The notes: generated by a model from the letters alone, not told the origin. A stretch of 64,000 nucleotides of DNA from Anaerolineales bacterium (GCA_019187665.1 JABARH010000017.1:19205-83204), one strand, 5' to 3'. Counted from the stretch's first letter, positions 41,567 through 52,240 are shown. Made by a program: numbers and translations.

Positions 41567-42109
41567 CTACTTCAACATGCGGCCAAAGAACAAAGCAACG
41601 TCGTGATTGGCGTAGTAATGGTCATTATACCCGCAGAATTCAAGTCCAAATTTTTGCGCCAGCCGAATGGCGGGGTAATTCTTGGCGGTCATCTCGACGA
41701 ACAACATGCGGCAATTTCGTTCCACCGCCCAGCCCTCCACTGTTCGCAGCAGGGACTGTCCGACGCCGCGCTTGCGTTGTTCCGGCGCGACAACCAGGTC
41801 GGTCACCCAGACTACATCGGAGGCCTTCTGCGCGTGAACGCAAACATAAGCGAACGGTTCCGGCGCGGCGGCGGTGAACATGGCTGGCTTCATATGCCAT
41901 TCGTCCGCCAGCGCGAACGAATTACGCGGGTACGGAACTGAGACCGGGCGCGGCAGGCGCACCTCGCGCAATTGAATCGAAACCTGCCCGGCCTCCTTCC
42001 GCAGGTCCACCTGCCAGACATAATCGCTCGTGCAGGAATGATCCATGCCCATCAAACGCGGCAGGTCGGTGGCAATCGTCGGGCGAATATCAAAATCCAA
42101 CATCCTCAT
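41567..42109 (-). CDS. GNAT-family N-acetyltransferase
   Basis: A 180-residue GNAT protein. The acetyl-CoA motif A is VTDLVVAPEQRKRGVGQSLL (R/Q-x-x-G-x-G), followed by CRMLFVEMTAKNYPAIRLAQ and KFGLEFCGYNDHYYANHDVA. A tRNA- or protein-modifying or small-molecule role cannot be told apart. Its ATG overlaps the stop of the upstream membrane protein (ATGA), so the two are translationally coupled. Confidence 0.9.
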   Translation of the reverse strand: MRMLDFDIRPTIATDLPRLMGMDHSCTSDYVWQVDLRKEAGQVSIQLREVRLPRPVSVPYPRNSFALADEWHMKPAMFTAAAPEPFAYVCVHAQKASDVVWVTDLVVAPEQRKRGVGQSLLRTVEGWAVERNCRMLFVEMTAKNYPAIRLAQKFGLEFCGYNDHYYANHDVALFFGRMLK

Positions 42110-42783
42110 TGTCCAATCACACGAACGAAGATCACGCAGGCGGGCAGCGGCGTCCCTTGCGTGTCGGTCACGAGCAAACGTAATTGATATTCGCCCGGTG
42201 TCAGTGTTCCAGTGGCCCAACTTCCCAGCGTTTCGTTTTTCTTGATAACGCGATCTGCCGAAATGGTGGCCCACAGCTCTGAGCCGGCCGCGGCAAATTC
42301 ATATTTATAAAACCCGAAATTCGGAACATTGACCGTACCCACGATCTCGATCAGGCCGCTGATCGTATCTCCCGAACGCGGCGAGGTGATCTCCACCGCG
42401 CCCGGTACGCATCCCTCCGTCCCTGCAACAGGCGCGGCCGTCGCAGGCATTCCCGCCGTTAACCCCGACCCGCTGGCGTCGCCCGGCAGGAATGTTGCCA
42501 GCAGGTCCATGGTGGGGGTGCCAAGCCGCGCGGCGGCCGGCAGTCCCGGCACAACGAACGAGGCCACTGCAGTCAGGGCGCAAGCCAACGCGAGGAGCAA
42601 CACCGACACAGCAACGGCCTGGCCCAGTTTGCGCGCGGCGATCTCGCGCTCGAGGCTGAAATACGCGCCGCGCCAGGTGCGCCAGGCGCGCCACAACCAG
42701 CGCAACGCAAACAGGCCTGCCAGCAGCAGAAGAAGGTAAATGATGCCTTCATTTTTCCCCAAAAATAGGTACACCGTCGTCAT
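42106..42783 (-). CDS. Membrane protein with extracytoplasmic Ig-like domain, function unknown
   Basis: A 225-residue protein: two membrane helices near the N-terminus (~5-30 and ~55-80, VSVLLLALACALTAVASFVV), a Pro/Ala linker and a ~95-residue beta-rich domain (GAVEITSPRSGDTISGLIEI, FGFYKYEFAAAGSELWATIS, TPGEYQLRLLVTDTQG). The latter resembles the Ig/Big-like 'structural' folds of surface proteins. I do not recognise a family. It lies between the PNP gene and the GNAT gene in a dense operon. Confidence 0.75.
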   Translation of the reverse strand: MTTVYLFLGKNEGIIYLLLLLAGLFALRWLWRAWRTWRGAYFSLEREIAARKLGQAVAVSVLLLALACALTAVASFVVPGLPAAARLGTPTMDLLATFLPGDASGSGLTAGMPATAAPVAGTEGCVPGAVEITSPRSGDTISGLIEIVGTVNVPNFGFYKYEFAAAGSELWATISADRVIKKNETLGSWATGTLTPGEYQLRLLVTDTQGTPLPACVIFVRVIGQ

Positions 42784-42828
42784 GGACAAAACCATTCCAG
42801 CGCGACGCGCGTTCCGCGCCGCCAGACA

Positions 42829-43665
42829 TTAAAGGGATTTCAAGACGCCGCGAATGACAGATTCCATCTTTGGGGTGATGACGCGCCCGGCCTCGATCAC
42901 CTCCGCATGTGTGGTCACGGTCGAACCGTCGAGATTGGCCTTGTTGCTGATGCCCGAAAAACCAAGCACGCGCATACCGCCATGACGCGCCACCGTCACC
43001 TCCGGCACCGTGGACATGCCCACCGCGTCCGCTCCGGCCACACGCAAAAAGCGCAGGTCGGCTGGGGTCTCAAAGGAGGGGCCGCTTAGCCCAGCATAGA
43101 CTCCTTCGCGCAACGTGATCCCCGCTTCCGAGGCGGCCCGCCGCGCCCGTTCTGCAAGGCCGCGATCATAGGCCTGACTCATATCCGGAAAACGCGGGCC
43201 GAAATCCTCAAGGTTGGGGCCGATCAACGGATTGAGACCCGCCATGCCCGCCAGGTTGAGATGATCGGTAATGAGCATCAAGTCGCCTGGAATAAATTCC
43301 GGGTTGATGCCCCCGGCTGCATTTGTAACAATCAAAATCTCGATGCCGAGTCTTTGCATCACGCGCACCGGCAGGGTTACCTGCGCCATCGCATATCCTT
43401 CATAATAATGAACGCGCCCCTGCAGCACGAACACAACCTGTCCTTCCAACTCTCCAGATACCAGGCGGCCGCTATGACCAAACACTGTTGAAAGGGGCCA
43501 ATGGGGAATTTCCTGAACAGGTATAATCTCTGCATCCTGCACTGAGTCAGCCAGCGCGTTCAATCCCGATCCAAGCACAAGCGCGACGCGCGGCCGCGCC
43601 TGCATGCGAACACGCACCGCTTCAGCAGCGTCGTCAATTTGTGTAAGTGAGATTATCGTCGTCAT
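42829..43665 (-). CDS. Purine-nucleoside phosphorylase (trimeric class)
   Basis: A 278-residue phosphorylase splitting inosine/guanosine into base and ribose 1-phosphate. RVALVLGSGLNALA, FGHSGRLVSGELEG, QGRVHYYEGYAM, VTNAAGGIN, GPSFETPADLRFLRVAGADA, VGMSTVPEVTVARHGGM and FSGISNKA match the trimeric PNP family, including the base-binding Glu in GPSFETPA and the Asn in SNKA. AAAGGA precedes ATG 43665. It is the first gene of the minus-strand operon running to ftsK, divergent from the HD-GYP gene. Confidence 0.95.
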   Translation of the reverse strand: MTTIISLTQIDDAAEAVRVRMQARPRVALVLGSGLNALADSVQDAEIIPVQEIPHWPLSTVFGHSGRLVSGELEGQVVFVLQGRVHYYEGYAMAQVTLPVRVMQRLGIEILIVTNAAGGINPEFIPGDLMLITDHLNLAGMAGLNPLIGPNLEDFGPRFPDMSQAYDRGLAERARRAASEAGITLREGVYAGLSGPSFETPADLRFLRVAGADAVGMSTVPEVTVARHGGMRVLGFSGISNKANLDGSTVTTHAEVIEAGRVITPKMESVIRGVLKSL

Positions 43666-43761
43666 TCTTGTCCTTTATAAGGCAGGCGTTCAATGCATTA
43701 AGATTTGCCGCATCGCCCCGCCAGTGGTATACACCGCCAAAATTATATCAGAGAAACCAAA

Positions 43762-46700
43762 TTGTCCGACAAGCCTCCGCCCATTATTCCATCAAGACAC
43801 GCGATCGATTCGCTCGCGGCGCTGGCCGCGGGCACGTTGGCGCTGACAGGGCAGGCCCTGCTCATCATTCCACAGTGGCTGGGAGCGCCCGGCCTCGGGC
43901 TGCCGGCAAACATCGTCGCCCCGATCGGCATCGTACTATTCGCCACCGGCTTCTGTCTCGCGGTTTCAATAACCACCTCGCGTCGCAACTGGAAAACAAG
44001 GGGCGTCTTCACGGCCGGCAGTTTCCTATTCGGTTTTCTCGGTCTGTTGTATTTTCAAATCAAACTTGTTTTTTTTATACCGCTTCTTTTCATACTGGCG
44101 GCCTCGCTTTTGCTGGCGGCCTTTTCTACGCCGCTCTCAGAATCCGGAGACAGATTCACCCCGCGACTTGGAATCGCTGTCAATCTTGCCACAGGCATCC
44201 TGCTCCTGCTGACAACGCTTCCCGCCTCACGCGTAACGGAAACCGGCCGCGCCGCACAGATAGAATTCCTGCTAACCGGGTTGCTGCTCGCCACCGCCCT
44301 GGCCGGAATCCTGGCGCACCGGATGGGACGACCGCGCGCGCAGCGGATCATTATCAAAACCCTCTCCCTTCCCTGGCTGGCATGGGGCATCGTCAGCGCG
44401 GCAGAAATCAACTTTGCCGGGCTGATCCCGGCCGCATCATTCGCCGCCGCCCTGTTTTTTTACGATCTCGTTCCCTGGCCGCGAATCAAGGCGCCAGAGA
44501 CGGACATCCTGGCGCGGCGGCTAACCATCATCCTCGGCTTCATTCTGACCGTTTTTCTGGCCGGGTTTGCATGGGACCCTCCCTTCTCAGACGCAACACG
44601 CGGACAGATCTTCAGCATCCTGTTCTTCTCTGAGGCGCTTGTCGTCTATGGCATGACCTCCCTGCTGCTGGCCTTCCACCAACTCGTCCGCCAAACAGAG
44701 GTGGAGAGCTCACCCTCATCCCCGGAGGATAAGGCGAAAAGCATTCGTCAATGGGAGGAGCGTATCACCCGGCTGATCCTGCCATTCACCGCCACACAGA
44801 CAGAACGCGAACAGCGCATACACCTGATGGCCCAGCAACTGGCCTCCGTGTCGCACAGTTTGGAACTTGAAAAGCGGCGCAACGCGCAACGGATCATGTT
44901 ATCAGAATTAAGCCGGCAATTGGAGGCGCAACTAGACCGGCCGGTATCGGCGCAACTGGCAGTGAACACGCTGCAACGCGCCGTCCACAACGCGTTTGCG
45001 GCGCTGTACCTGAACGACACCGAACGCCGCGAACTGGTCCTGCTTGCCATTGCAGGAACCGACGCACAACAGACCCCTTCGGAGCAGCGCCGTCCGATCG
45101 GCTCCGGCATTCCGGGACGCGCCGCGCGCCAGCGAAAGACCCAGGCAGTGACCGATAGCCGCGCCGACCCGGATGCGGCTGAGGGAGAAGAACGCTCGAT
45201 CGTTGCCGTTCCCTTGATCGACCGCGGCCATGTCAAAGGCGTGCTGACCATGACCGACACGCGCCCAAACGCCTTCACCGGTCACGATGTCCAGGTGGCA
45301 GAGGCGGTAGCCGGGGAACTCCTGCGCGCCTGGGAACGTTCCGATTATCATCATCGCATGATGGAATTAATTCAAGCCGGGATCTCACTCACCAGCCAGT
45401 CCGACCCGCAAGCCGCAGTGCAGGAGGTAGCCGGCATTGCGCGGCAAACCCTACGCGCCCGCTTCACCTTCGTCACCCTGCTGGACCAGGACGGCAACTT
45501 TACGCGCGTCGCCCACGCAGGACAGGCGCCGCGCCTGCTACGCAGCATCCGCCGCCAAGCTCAGCGCGAGTCGCCGCTGAAGACCGCGTTGAACTCCGAG
45601 CGGCCTTTCCGCATCCGCGATATTCGAAAATACAAACGCGCGGCCGGCATCGAAATTGATTTTCCCGGTCTGCGCAGCATGGTCGCCATCCCCATCCGCA
45701 TGCACGGGTTAAGCGTGGGGGCAATCCTCGCCTTCGGCAAACAAGGGGAGGTATTCTTTTCGGAAAACGACGAATCGCTGGCGCAGCTGCTTGCCTCGCA
45801 AGCCTCCGCCGCCATCGAAAGCGCATGGCTGTCACACGAACTACGCACATCGTTCGCAACGATCACGCAACTGTACCAATTAAGCATCCACATCGTAAAA
45901 GCGGACGAATTGAAGGATGCCGCGGCGGCCATCGCAGACGCCGCGTTGAAGCTCACCGCGGCAGAAACCGCCGGAATCGTTCTCTTTGCTCCCAGCCACG
46001 AGACCGAGACGGAGGTGCAACTCAGCGCGAACGGGGACTGGATCCCGCCGCAGCATCCGACCGAAATGATCCGCCGCGTCATGGAAACGCAGCAGAGCAT
46101 CATCCTTTCGACCGGGCTCGGCAGCGAAAATATTTGTTTCCCATTGAAGACGCGCGTCCGCACCTACGGCGCGCTCTGGCTGACCATGCCGGAGCAGCGC
46201 AGCGCGCGCTACGTCACCAATTTGCAAACCCTTGCGAACCAGGCCGGGATCGCGCTCGAACGGTTGATCCTGCTCGTAGAATCGCGCCAGCACGCCTCGG
46301 AGATCGAATCGGCGTATCGCGAACTCGAGGAGACCTACGATCATACGCTGGCCGCGCTAATGTCCTCGCTGGATGCGCGTGACCGCGAAACTGAAGGCCA
46401 TAGCGTGCGCGTTTCGCAGATCGCGCGCCTGCTGGGCGAGGTGGTCGAGGCCACACCGCTGCAGCGCAAGGCGCTCGAACGCGGCTCCCTGCTCCACGAC
46501 ATCGGCAAGATCGGGATCAGCGACACGATCCTGCATAAACCGGGACCGCTGAACGAAAGCGAGTGGGCGGTCATGCGCCAGCACCCAGACATTGGGACGC
46601 GCATTGTGGAAGGAATTCCGTTTTTACAGGACACCCTGCCGATCATTCGTTATCACCAGGAACGCTGGGACGGAAGCGGGTATCCGCTTGGCCTGAGCGG

Positions 46701-46911
46701 GAAGGAAATTCCCCTGCTGGCGCGCGTCTTCGCCGTGGCCGACGCGTTCGACGCCCTCACCAGTGACCGCCCCTATCGTAAGCGCGTCCAGATTGAGGAT
46801 GCGCTCCACTACTTAAAAGAAAATGCCGGGCGGCTGTTCGACCCGCAGATCGTGGCGGCGCTGCTTCAATTGCACGAACAGGGCGCGCTGGTTGAGATGG
46901 AGCAGGCATGA
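43762..46911 (+). CDS. Membrane multi-GAF HD-GYP phosphodiesterase
   Basis: A ~1049-residue sensor protein. About eight to nine membrane helices fill residues ~15-300, a coiled segment follows, then three GAF-like domains (~370-520, 530-690, 700-850), and a C-terminal HD-GYP domain (~870-1045). The HD-GYP core is complete: HSVRVSQIARLL, LLHDIGKIGISD, MRQHPDIGTRIVE, HQERWDGSGYP and DAFDALTSDRPYRKR. It should hydrolyse cyclic di-GMP in response to membrane or GAF signals. The best start is TTG 43762 (GAGAAA upstream); no ATG lies near. Its stop overlaps the ATG of the GGDEF gene. Confidence 0.92.
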   Translation: MSDKPPPIIPSRHAIDSLAALAAGTLALTGQALLIIPQWLGAPGLGLPANIVAPIGIVLFATGFCLAVSITTSRRNWKTRGVFTAGSFLFGFLGLLYFQIKLVFFIPLLFILAASLLLAAFSTPLSESGDRFTPRLGIAVNLATGILLLLTTLPASRVTETGRAAQIEFLLTGLLLATALAGILAHRMGRPRAQRIIIKTLSLPWLAWGIVSAAEINFAGLIPAASFAAALFFYDLVPWPRIKAPETDILARRLTIILGFILTVFLAGFAWDPPFSDATRGQIFSILFFSEALVVYGMTSLLLAFHQLVRQTEVESSPSSPEDKAKSIRQWEERITRLILPFTATQTEREQRIHLMAQQLASVSHSLELEKRRNAQRIMLSELSRQLEAQLDRPVSAQLAVNTLQRAVHNAFAALYLNDTERRELVLLAIAGTDAQQTPSEQRRPIGSGIPGRAARQRKTQAVTDSRADPDAAEGEERSIVAVPLIDRGHVKGVLTMTDTRPNAFTGHDVQVAEAVAGELLRAWERSDYHHRMMELIQAGISLTSQSDPQAAVQEVAGIARQTLRARFTFVTLLDQDGNFTRVAHAGQAPRLLRSIRRQAQRESPLKTALNSERPFRIRDIRKYKRAAGIEIDFPGLRSMVAIPIRMHGLSVGAILAFGKQGEVFFSENDESLAQLLASQASAAIESAWLSHELRTSFATITQLYQLSIHIVKADELKDAAAAIADAALKLTAAETAGIVLFAPSHETETEVQLSANGDWIPPQHPTEMIRRVMETQQSIILSTGLGSENICFPLKTRVRTYGALWLTMPEQRSARYVTNLQTLANQAGIALERLILLVESRQHASEIESAYRELEETYDHTLAALMSSLDARDRETEGHSVRVSQIARLLGEVVEATPLQRKALERGSLLHDIGKIGISDTILHKPGPLNESEWAVMRQHPDIGTRIVEGIPFLQDTLPIIRYHQERWDGSGYPLGLSGKEIPLLARVFAVADAFDALTSDRPYRKRVQIEDALHYLKENAGRLFDPQIVAALLQLHEQGALVEMEQA

Positions 46912-48458
46912 AACGAAAACCATCCTCCCGCGACCTGACCCGCCAGGAATACCGCGCCTTCATCACCACCGGTTCGCTTTCGGGCCTGATCGTGTTTGCC
47001 GCGCTCCTGATCAATATCCGCGTGAGCGTGTTTCCGCCCGAAGTGGAAACACGCCTGTCGCTGCTGGCGTTGGGAGGCACGATCTATGCCGCGCTCTACG
47101 GCATCTTTCTTGCCGCTCTGCGAAACCACCGCGAGCCGGTGATGTGGGCCAACGCGCTCATCAACGGCGCGGGGCTTTTGTTTTTTGCGCTTTCCCTGCC
47201 TGCTGAATTATTCTTTTACTACCGCTTGATCGCCCTGTTTACGATCATCTCCACTGCCATTTTATCCGAGCGCCCTCCGGTCCTGCTCACCCTGGCGCTG
47301 GGAATGTTCACGCCCAGCCTGATCTGGCTCGCGCACGCCGATACCTTCCAGGAGGTCGTGGAACGCGTCGGGTTGCCGCTGGCAGGGTTGGTCATCAGCG
47401 AAACAATGCTGCGTATCCAGGAAGCGGCGCGGCGCCAGATCCATCGCCTCGAAACCATCAACGCCTTCAGCCGCCAGGTCGCGTCCACGCTCAACCGCGA
47501 GGAGATCCTCGCCCTGCTCAACACCGCCATCCCGAAGGCGGTCACAGCGGATTCGTATTACATCGGGATTCAGGAGGGCGATCAGGTGCAAATCCCGCTC
47601 TTTTACGATGATGGGGAATATTTCAACGGCGGACGGGTGAAGATCGAGGGCACCCTCACAGGCTGGGTGGTTAAAAACGAACGCGAACTTTTTCTCCCTG
47701 ACTTGCGGCGGCCCCTTGACCTGCCCGGTGTCAACATTGTTGTGGCAGGTAAAAACAAGGAGAGTCTCTCATGGGTCGGCGTGCCGATGCGCGCCAAACA
47801 GATACGAGGCTTGATCGCGCTGGCATCCTACCAGCCGAATGCCTTTAACCTTGGCGATATGGAACTGCTCGCCAACCTGTCACAGCATGCGGCGTTTGCC
47901 CTCGATAACGCCTTGACCCACGAAGAGGTCGAAAAACGGAGCCGGCTCGACCAAATGACGGGGGCGTTGAATCACGGCGCGTTCCTGGAGGTTCTGCAAA
48001 AAATGGCGGATGAATCTCTCGCACAACACAGCCCCATGAGTCTGATCATGCTCGATGTGGATTACTTCAAACGCTACAACGATACCTACGGACACCTGGT
48101 GGGCGACACGGTGTTAAACCTGCTCTGCGACACCATCCGCACGCACATCAAAAATACCGATGCGCTTGGGCGCTGGGGCGGCGAAGAATTCATTGTGGCC
48201 CTGCCCCGCGCCGGCGGGCGGCAGGCCTTCCACATAGCGGAACGAATTCGCAAGACAATGAACGAAGTACAGGTTGCCGGGCGCGTCGACGATACAATTC
48301 CCACGCCGACCGTGAGCCAGGGCATCGCCGAATTCCCGGGCGAGCGCGCCGCCATCTTCGACCTGATTGACCTCGCCGATCAGAGGTTGTATACCGCGAA
48401 GGGGCGCGGCCGCAACCAGATCGAACCGGGCGAACTATTCTGGGAAACTACGCGTTAA
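46908..48458 (+). CDS. Membrane GAF-GGDEF diguanylate cyclase
   Basis: A 516-residue protein: about five to six membrane helices (~20-165), a GAF-like domain (~185-340) and a GGDEF domain (~350-510). The active site [12 protein letters not shown] is intact (GGEEF), with [20 protein letters not shown] for metal/substrate binding, so synthesis of cyclic di-GMP is expected. At the inhibitory I-site the usual RxxD is KNTD, a conservative change that may weaken feedback. ATG 46908 overlaps the stop of the HD-GYP gene (ATGA), coupling a degrading and a synthesising enzyme in one operon. Confidence 0.94.
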   Translation: MKRKPSSRDLTRQEYRAFITTGSLSGLIVFAALLINIRVSVFPPEVETRLSLLALGGTIYAALYGIFLAALRNHREPVMWANALINGAGLLFFALSLPAELFFYYRLIALFTIISTAILSERPPVLLTLALGMFTPSLIWLAHADTFQEVVERVGLPLAGLVISETMLRIQEAARRQIHRLETINAFSRQVASTLNREEILALLNTAIPKAVTADSYYIGIQEGDQVQIPLFYDDGEYFNGGRVKIEGTLTGWVVKNERELFLPDLRRPLDLPGVNIVVAGKNKESLSWVGVPMRAKQIRGLIALASYQPNAFNLGDMELLANLSQHAAFALDNALTHEEVEKRSRLDQMTGALNHGAFLEVLQKMADESLAQHSPMSLIMLDVDYFKRYNDTYGHLVGDTVLNLLCDTIRTHIKNTDALGRWGGEEFIVALPRAGGRQAFHIAERIRKTMNEVQVAGRVDDTIPTPTVSQGIAEFPGERAAIFDLIDLADQRLYTAKGRGRNQIEPGELFWETTR

Positions 48459-49500
48459 CAGGCACAGTCAGCGCCTCATCGAAGGCAGCCACGGCGGCGT
48501 CCACCATTCCGTCGTCAATCCAGCAGTGCGTGACCATGCGGAAGCCCCGTTCCGAGACCGCGCCGACTTTGACCCCCAACGCATTTAATTTTTTCGCCGC
48601 CTCCTGCGCGGACATCGAAACCGATTCTGCCAGCGAGGCGAAGACCATGTTCGTGGCGGGTGTGGGCGTATCCAGGATCAGCCCCCGGTTCCCGCGCAGA
48701 CCATCCGCCAGCCGGCGCGCCCGGGCGTGATCCTCCGCCAGGCGATTCACCATCGTCTCCAGCGCGACGATGCCCGCCGCGGCGACAATGCCCGCCTGCC
48801 GCATCGCGCCGCCGAGAATTTTTCGCTGGCGATACGCGCGGCGGATAAAATCGCGCGTCCCGCAGATCAACGATCCGACCGGCGCGCTCAAACCCTTGCT
48901 TAAACAAAATGTGAGCGAGTCAACGTGGCGGGTAATTTCTTTGACATCCATCCCCTGTGCGATGGACGAATTAAATAAACGCGCGCCGTCGAGATGGACC
49001 CGCAACCCGCGCGCGTGTGCAAATTCGGAAACCTGCTTCATGTATGCGGGTGTTTGAAATGTGCCGCCACAGCGGTTGTGCGTGTTCTCGAGGCAGATCA
49101 AACGCGTGACCGGCTCGTGCGGGTCGTCGTCGCGGATGCCCGCTTCGAGGTCGGAGAGGAGAAGCGAGCCGTCGGGTTGATTCGGCAGCTGGCAGGAATG
49201 AATCCCGCCGAGCGCGGAAATTCCTCCAGCCTCGAAAAGATAGATGTGCGATCTTTTTCCCAGCATCACTTCGTCGCCGCGCTGACAATGCGCGAGTATC
49301 GAAGCCAGGTTGCCCATTGTGCCGGTGGGGACGAAAAGCGCGGCTTCCTTGCCGGTCATGTGCGCGGCGAGTTCCTGTAATTGATTGACGGTGGGATCTT
49401 CGTCGTACACATCGTCGCCGACTTCGGCGTTTGCCATCGCCTCGCGCATGGCAGGCGTGGGTTGCGTGACGGTGTCGGAGCGCAGGTCAATCCATTCCAT
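48448..49500 (-). CDS. ltaE: Low-specificity L-threonine aldolase
   Basis: A 350-residue fold-type I PLP enzyme cleaving threonine/allo-threonine to glycine and acetaldehyde. [70 protein letters not shown] and [15 protein letters not shown] with the Schiff-base Lys are all diagnostic. It is the last gene of the alr-lspA-rluD-ltaE run and overlaps the convergent GGDEF gene by 11 bp; the two share the palindromic GTTAAC stop region. Confidence 0.95.
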   Translation of the reverse strand: MEWIDLRSDTVTQPTPAMREAMANAEVGDDVYDEDPTVNQLQELAAHMTGKEAALFVPTGTMGNLASILAHCQRGDEVMLGKRSHIYLFEAGGISALGGIHSCQLPNQPDGSLLLSDLEAGIRDDDPHEPVTRLICLENTHNRCGGTFQTPAYMKQVSEFAHARGLRVHLDGARLFNSSIAQGMDVKEITRHVDSLTFCLSKGLSAPVGSLICGTRDFIRRAYRQRKILGGAMRQAGIVAAAGIVALETMVNRLAEDHARARRLADGLRGNRGLILDTPTPATNMVFASLAESVSMSAQEAAKKLNALGVKVGAVSERGFRMVTHCWIDDGMVDAAVAAFDEALTVPVNA

Positions 49501-49501
49501 T

Positions 49502-50428
49502 TCAAGATTCCTTTCGCGCCTGTTCGAGCGCGGCGATCAACTCGGCGGGCAACGCGGCTTCGAATATTCGCGCTTGTTTTTCTTTTGGGAGAACGATCTT
49601 CAGTTTTGCGGCGTGCAGAAAATGACGCTTCAAATCCAGCGTTGATTTTTTTCGCCCATAGATCGCGTCGCCGACAATGGGACAGCCGAGGAAGGCGCAA
49701 TGCAAACGGATCTGGTGCGTGCGCCCGGTCTGCGGATGAAATTCAAGCAGTGTGTGATTTTTAAATGACTCGAGGGTCTTGTATTCGCTGACCGCCTCGC
49801 GGCCCTTGCCCGGCGGCCGGACCGCCATTTTTTTCCGGTGAAGCGGGTCGCGCCCGATGGAGGCCTCCACCCGCCCGGAGGGAGTCGGGGGCGCGCCGTC
49901 CACGAGGGCGAGGTAGGTCTTCTCCACGGTCCGCAGGCGGAATTGATCCTGCAACCAGCGATGGGCGCGTTCGTTTTTTGCAAGCACGATCAGGCCGGAG
50001 GTTTCCTTGTCGAGGCGATGGACAACGCCGGGACGTTCCTCGCCGCCGATGCCCTCGATCTCAGGTTCATATCCCAACACGGCATGGACGAGCGTGCCGG
50101 TCTCGTGTCCCGCCGCGGGGTGGACAACCATCCCGGCCGGTTTGTTGACGATCAGCAAATCGTCATTTTCAAAAACAATATCGAGCGGAATCTTCTCGCC
50201 GATCAGTCCGCTTGGCGCCGGGGGAGGGACGCGCACTTCCACATTTGCACCGGACTCCAGCATCTGCCCGGACTTTTTGGCGGCTTGCCCGTTGACCAGC
50301 ACGAATCCATCGGCGATCAAGCCTTGCAGGCGCGCGCGTGAAAACTCCGGCAGGCGCTGGACGAGGAATTTATCCAGCCGTTGCGGCTGGGATTCGTGGA
50401 AGTGGAAATTTTCGATGCGATCGGTCAT
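49502..50428 (-). CDS. rluD: RluD-type 23S rRNA pseudouridine synthase
   Basis: A 308-residue RluA/RluD-family synthase. An N-terminal S4 RNA-binding domain (~12-75: [20 protein letters not shown]) is followed by the catalytic domain with HRLDKETSG and nucleophile Asp140, and [20 protein letters not shown]. The RluD assignment (helix 69 uridines) rests on the S4 domain and layout; RluC-type specificity is possible. ATG 50428 (MTDRIENF) is used. It lies 1 bp from ltaE and 48 bp after lspA, a frequent lspA-rluD pairing in bacteria. Confidence 0.93.
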   Translation of the reverse strand: MTDRIENFHFHESQPQRLDKFLVQRLPEFSRARLQGLIADGFVLVNGQAAKKSGQMLESGANVEVRVPPPAPSGLIGEKIPLDIVFENDDLLIVNKPAGMVVHPAAGHETGTLVHAVLGYEPEIEGIGGEERPGVVHRLDKETSGLIVLAKNERAHRWLQDQFRLRTVEKTYLALVDGAPPTPSGRVEASIGRDPLHRKKMAVRPPGKGREAVSEYKTLESFKNHTLLEFHPQTGRTHQIRLHCAFLGCPIVGDAIYGRKKSTLDLKRHFLHAAKLKIVLPKEKQARIFEAALPAELIAALEQARKES

Positions 50429-50476
50429 GGGAGTTACACGCGAGTAGACACGTACACAGGTACACACGTAACCAAG

Positions 50477-51064
50477 CTATGAGGCATTCGCTCCCTGCTC
50501 AGGCTTTGACACAGCGTCGGGCACCGAGTCGCTGCCAACGGATGACTGCTCACTATTCCCTGCCATCTGTTCTCTGTTCTTCTTCTCTTTTCGTTCTTTG
50601 ATCCACACGTCCAGCACCAGCACAGCCACGCCGAGCGTAATGCTCGCATCGGCGACGTTGAAGACGGGGAAATTTCCAACGGAGATGAAGTCCGTCACTT
50701 TGCCATCGAAGAGCAGGCGGTCAATTAAATTTCCAGCCGCGCCCGCCAGTTGCATTGCCATCGCAACGCGCATGCCCCATTCGCGCTGGTCAACCTGTCC
50801 ATAAAAATAAACAATTGCGCCAATGACCACAACCGCCAGCGATCCAAAAATCCAACTGCCGCTTTGGAACAGCCCAAACGCCGCGCCGCTGTTTTGCCAG
50901 TGGACAATGCGCGCGTACGGCATGAGCCAGTCGAGACTCTGCGGAAGCCATTGACCGGTGTAGGGAATATGTTGGCGCACCAGCCATTTAGTCCATTGGT
51001 CAAGCGCGATGATCGCTCCAGAGATGGAGAATAAAAATAAATACGAAGGGAGTTTATGTTTCAA
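50477..51064 (-). CDS. lspA: Lipoprotein signal peptidase (signal peptidase II)
   Basis: A 195-residue membrane aspartyl protease removing signal peptides from diacylglyceryl-prolipoproteins. Four helices; catalytic Asp115 (GAAGNLIDRLLF) and Asp139 (FPVFNVADASI), with ALDQWTKW near the N-terminus. A ~35-residue polar C-terminal tail extends beyond the family norm. The start is TTG 51064 with GAGGA 6 nt upstream. It follows alr and precedes rluD. Confidence 0.95.
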   Translation of the reverse strand: MKHKLPSYLFLFSISGAIIALDQWTKWLVRQHIPYTGQWLPQSLDWLMPYARIVHWQNSGAAFGLFQSGSWIFGSLAVVVIGAIVYFYGQVDQREWGMRVAMAMQLAGAAGNLIDRLLFDGKVTDFISVGNFPVFNVADASITLGVAVLVLDVWIKERKEKKNREQMAGNSEQSSVGSDSVPDAVSKPEQGANAS

Positions 51065-51118
51065 AGAATCCTCAAGCGGTGGTGGAATGATATGCGAACG
51101 CGGCAGGATTGTACCATC

Positions 51119-52228
51119 CTACTCGCGCACAAAAACGCGCGGCACACGCGCGCCGATGCCGGTGAGAACTTCGTAGGCGTTCGTCCCCATCCATTCGGCG
51201 AAATCATCGGCGGTGATTCCATCCCCAAGCAGAACCGCCTCATCCCCCACCTCCGCCGGGTCGTCGCCGAGGTTTGCCATGAATTGATCCATGCAGATGC
51301 GCCCGACCTGCGGATACGGCTTACCGTTGATGAGGACGCGCGCGCGATTCGTCATGCGGCGGAAGTAACCGTCCGCGTAGCCGCATGGGATCGTGGCGAT
51401 GCGGGTCGGACGCTCCGCCTGCCACAGCGACCCGTAACTGACGGGCCTGCCCGGCGGCGTGATCTTGGAATAGACTACTCGCGATCTCCATGTGAGCGCA
51501 GGTTGGACCTCATTCATCCGAGCGGCTTCGCGTGTGGGATGGACTCCGTAGAGCAGGATGCCACAGCGAACCATGTTGAAATAACTCTCGGGCAATTGCA
51601 ATATCGCGCCGGAGTTTGCCATGTGGACGAGGCGCGGCTTGGGCAGACTGCGTTTCTCGTAGAAACGCAAGACTTCGTTGAATCGCTCCAGTTGCAGTTT
51701 TGCGTGAGTCAGATCGGCGGAGTCGGAGTTGGCGAAGTGGCTGTAGATTCCTTCGATGTCGAGGTGTTTGCATTGCAGGGACGCTTCGAGGAAAGATTCG
51801 GATTCGGTGTCGCGCACGCCGACACGTTCCATGCCGGTGTCAATCTTGAGGTGGGTGCGGATGCGCGTCCGCGTGGATTCAGCCAGATGGTCAGCCGCCC
51901 GCAACAGGTCGAGGGAGGAAGCGGTGAGGGTTAAGTTAAATTTTGCGAAGTGAGGCAGTTGTTCGGGCAGGGTCCCGCCGGTGACGAGGATCGGTTTGTC
52001 AATCCCCATGCCGCGAATGTAAACGCCTTCTTCGACAGTGGCGACGCCGATGTAATCGGCGAAGGGCGCAAGGAACGGCGCGACGCCATCCAGCCCGTGA
52101 CCGTAGGCGTTGGCTTTGAGCATCGGCATCAGCAATGCGGGCGCGACACGGGCGCGGATGGATTCGAGATTGCGCTTAAGCTGGGCGAGGTTGACTTCGA
52201 GAAATGTGGGTCGCATGGATTCAGGCAT
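51119..52228 (-). CDS. alr: Alanine racemase
   Basis: A 369-residue fold-type III PLP racemase supplying D-alanine for peptidoglycan. Schiff-base Lys38 (MLKANAYGHG), THLKIDTGMERVGV, IYSHFANSD, MVRCGILLYGVHP, the second catalytic Tyr in PCGYADGYFRRM (~280) and VGRICMDQ are present. ATG 52228 lies 6 nt after a TACAAT box with no Shine-Dalgarno, so the transcript is probably leaderless; an internal ATG at 52216 is the alternative. First gene of the minus-strand alr-lspA-rluD-ltaE run. Confidence 0.95.
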   Translation of the reverse strand: MPESMRPTFLEVNLAQLKRNLESIRARVAPALLMPMLKANAYGHGLDGVAPFLAPFADYIGVATVEEGVYIRGMGIDKPILVTGGTLPEQLPHFAKFNLTLTASSLDLLRAADHLAESTRTRIRTHLKIDTGMERVGVRDTESESFLEASLQCKHLDIEGIYSHFANSDSADLTHAKLQLERFNEVLRFYEKRSLPKPRLVHMANSGAILQLPESYFNMVRCGILLYGVHPTREAARMNEVQPALTWRSRVVYSKITPPGRPVSYGSLWQAERPTRIATIPCGYADGYFRRMTNRARVLINGKPYPQVGRICMDQFMANLGDDPAEVGDEAVLLGDGITADDFAEWMGTNAYEVLTGIGARVPRVFVRE

Positions 52229-52234
52229 GCGCGA

Positions 52235-52240
52235 ATTGTA
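52235..52240 (-). promoter_or_regulatory. -10 box 6 nt before the alr start
   Basis: TACAAT on the minus strand, spacer TCGCGC, then ATG 52228. No -35 match. Same geometry as at 5273, 30691 and 58242. Confidence 0.5.
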
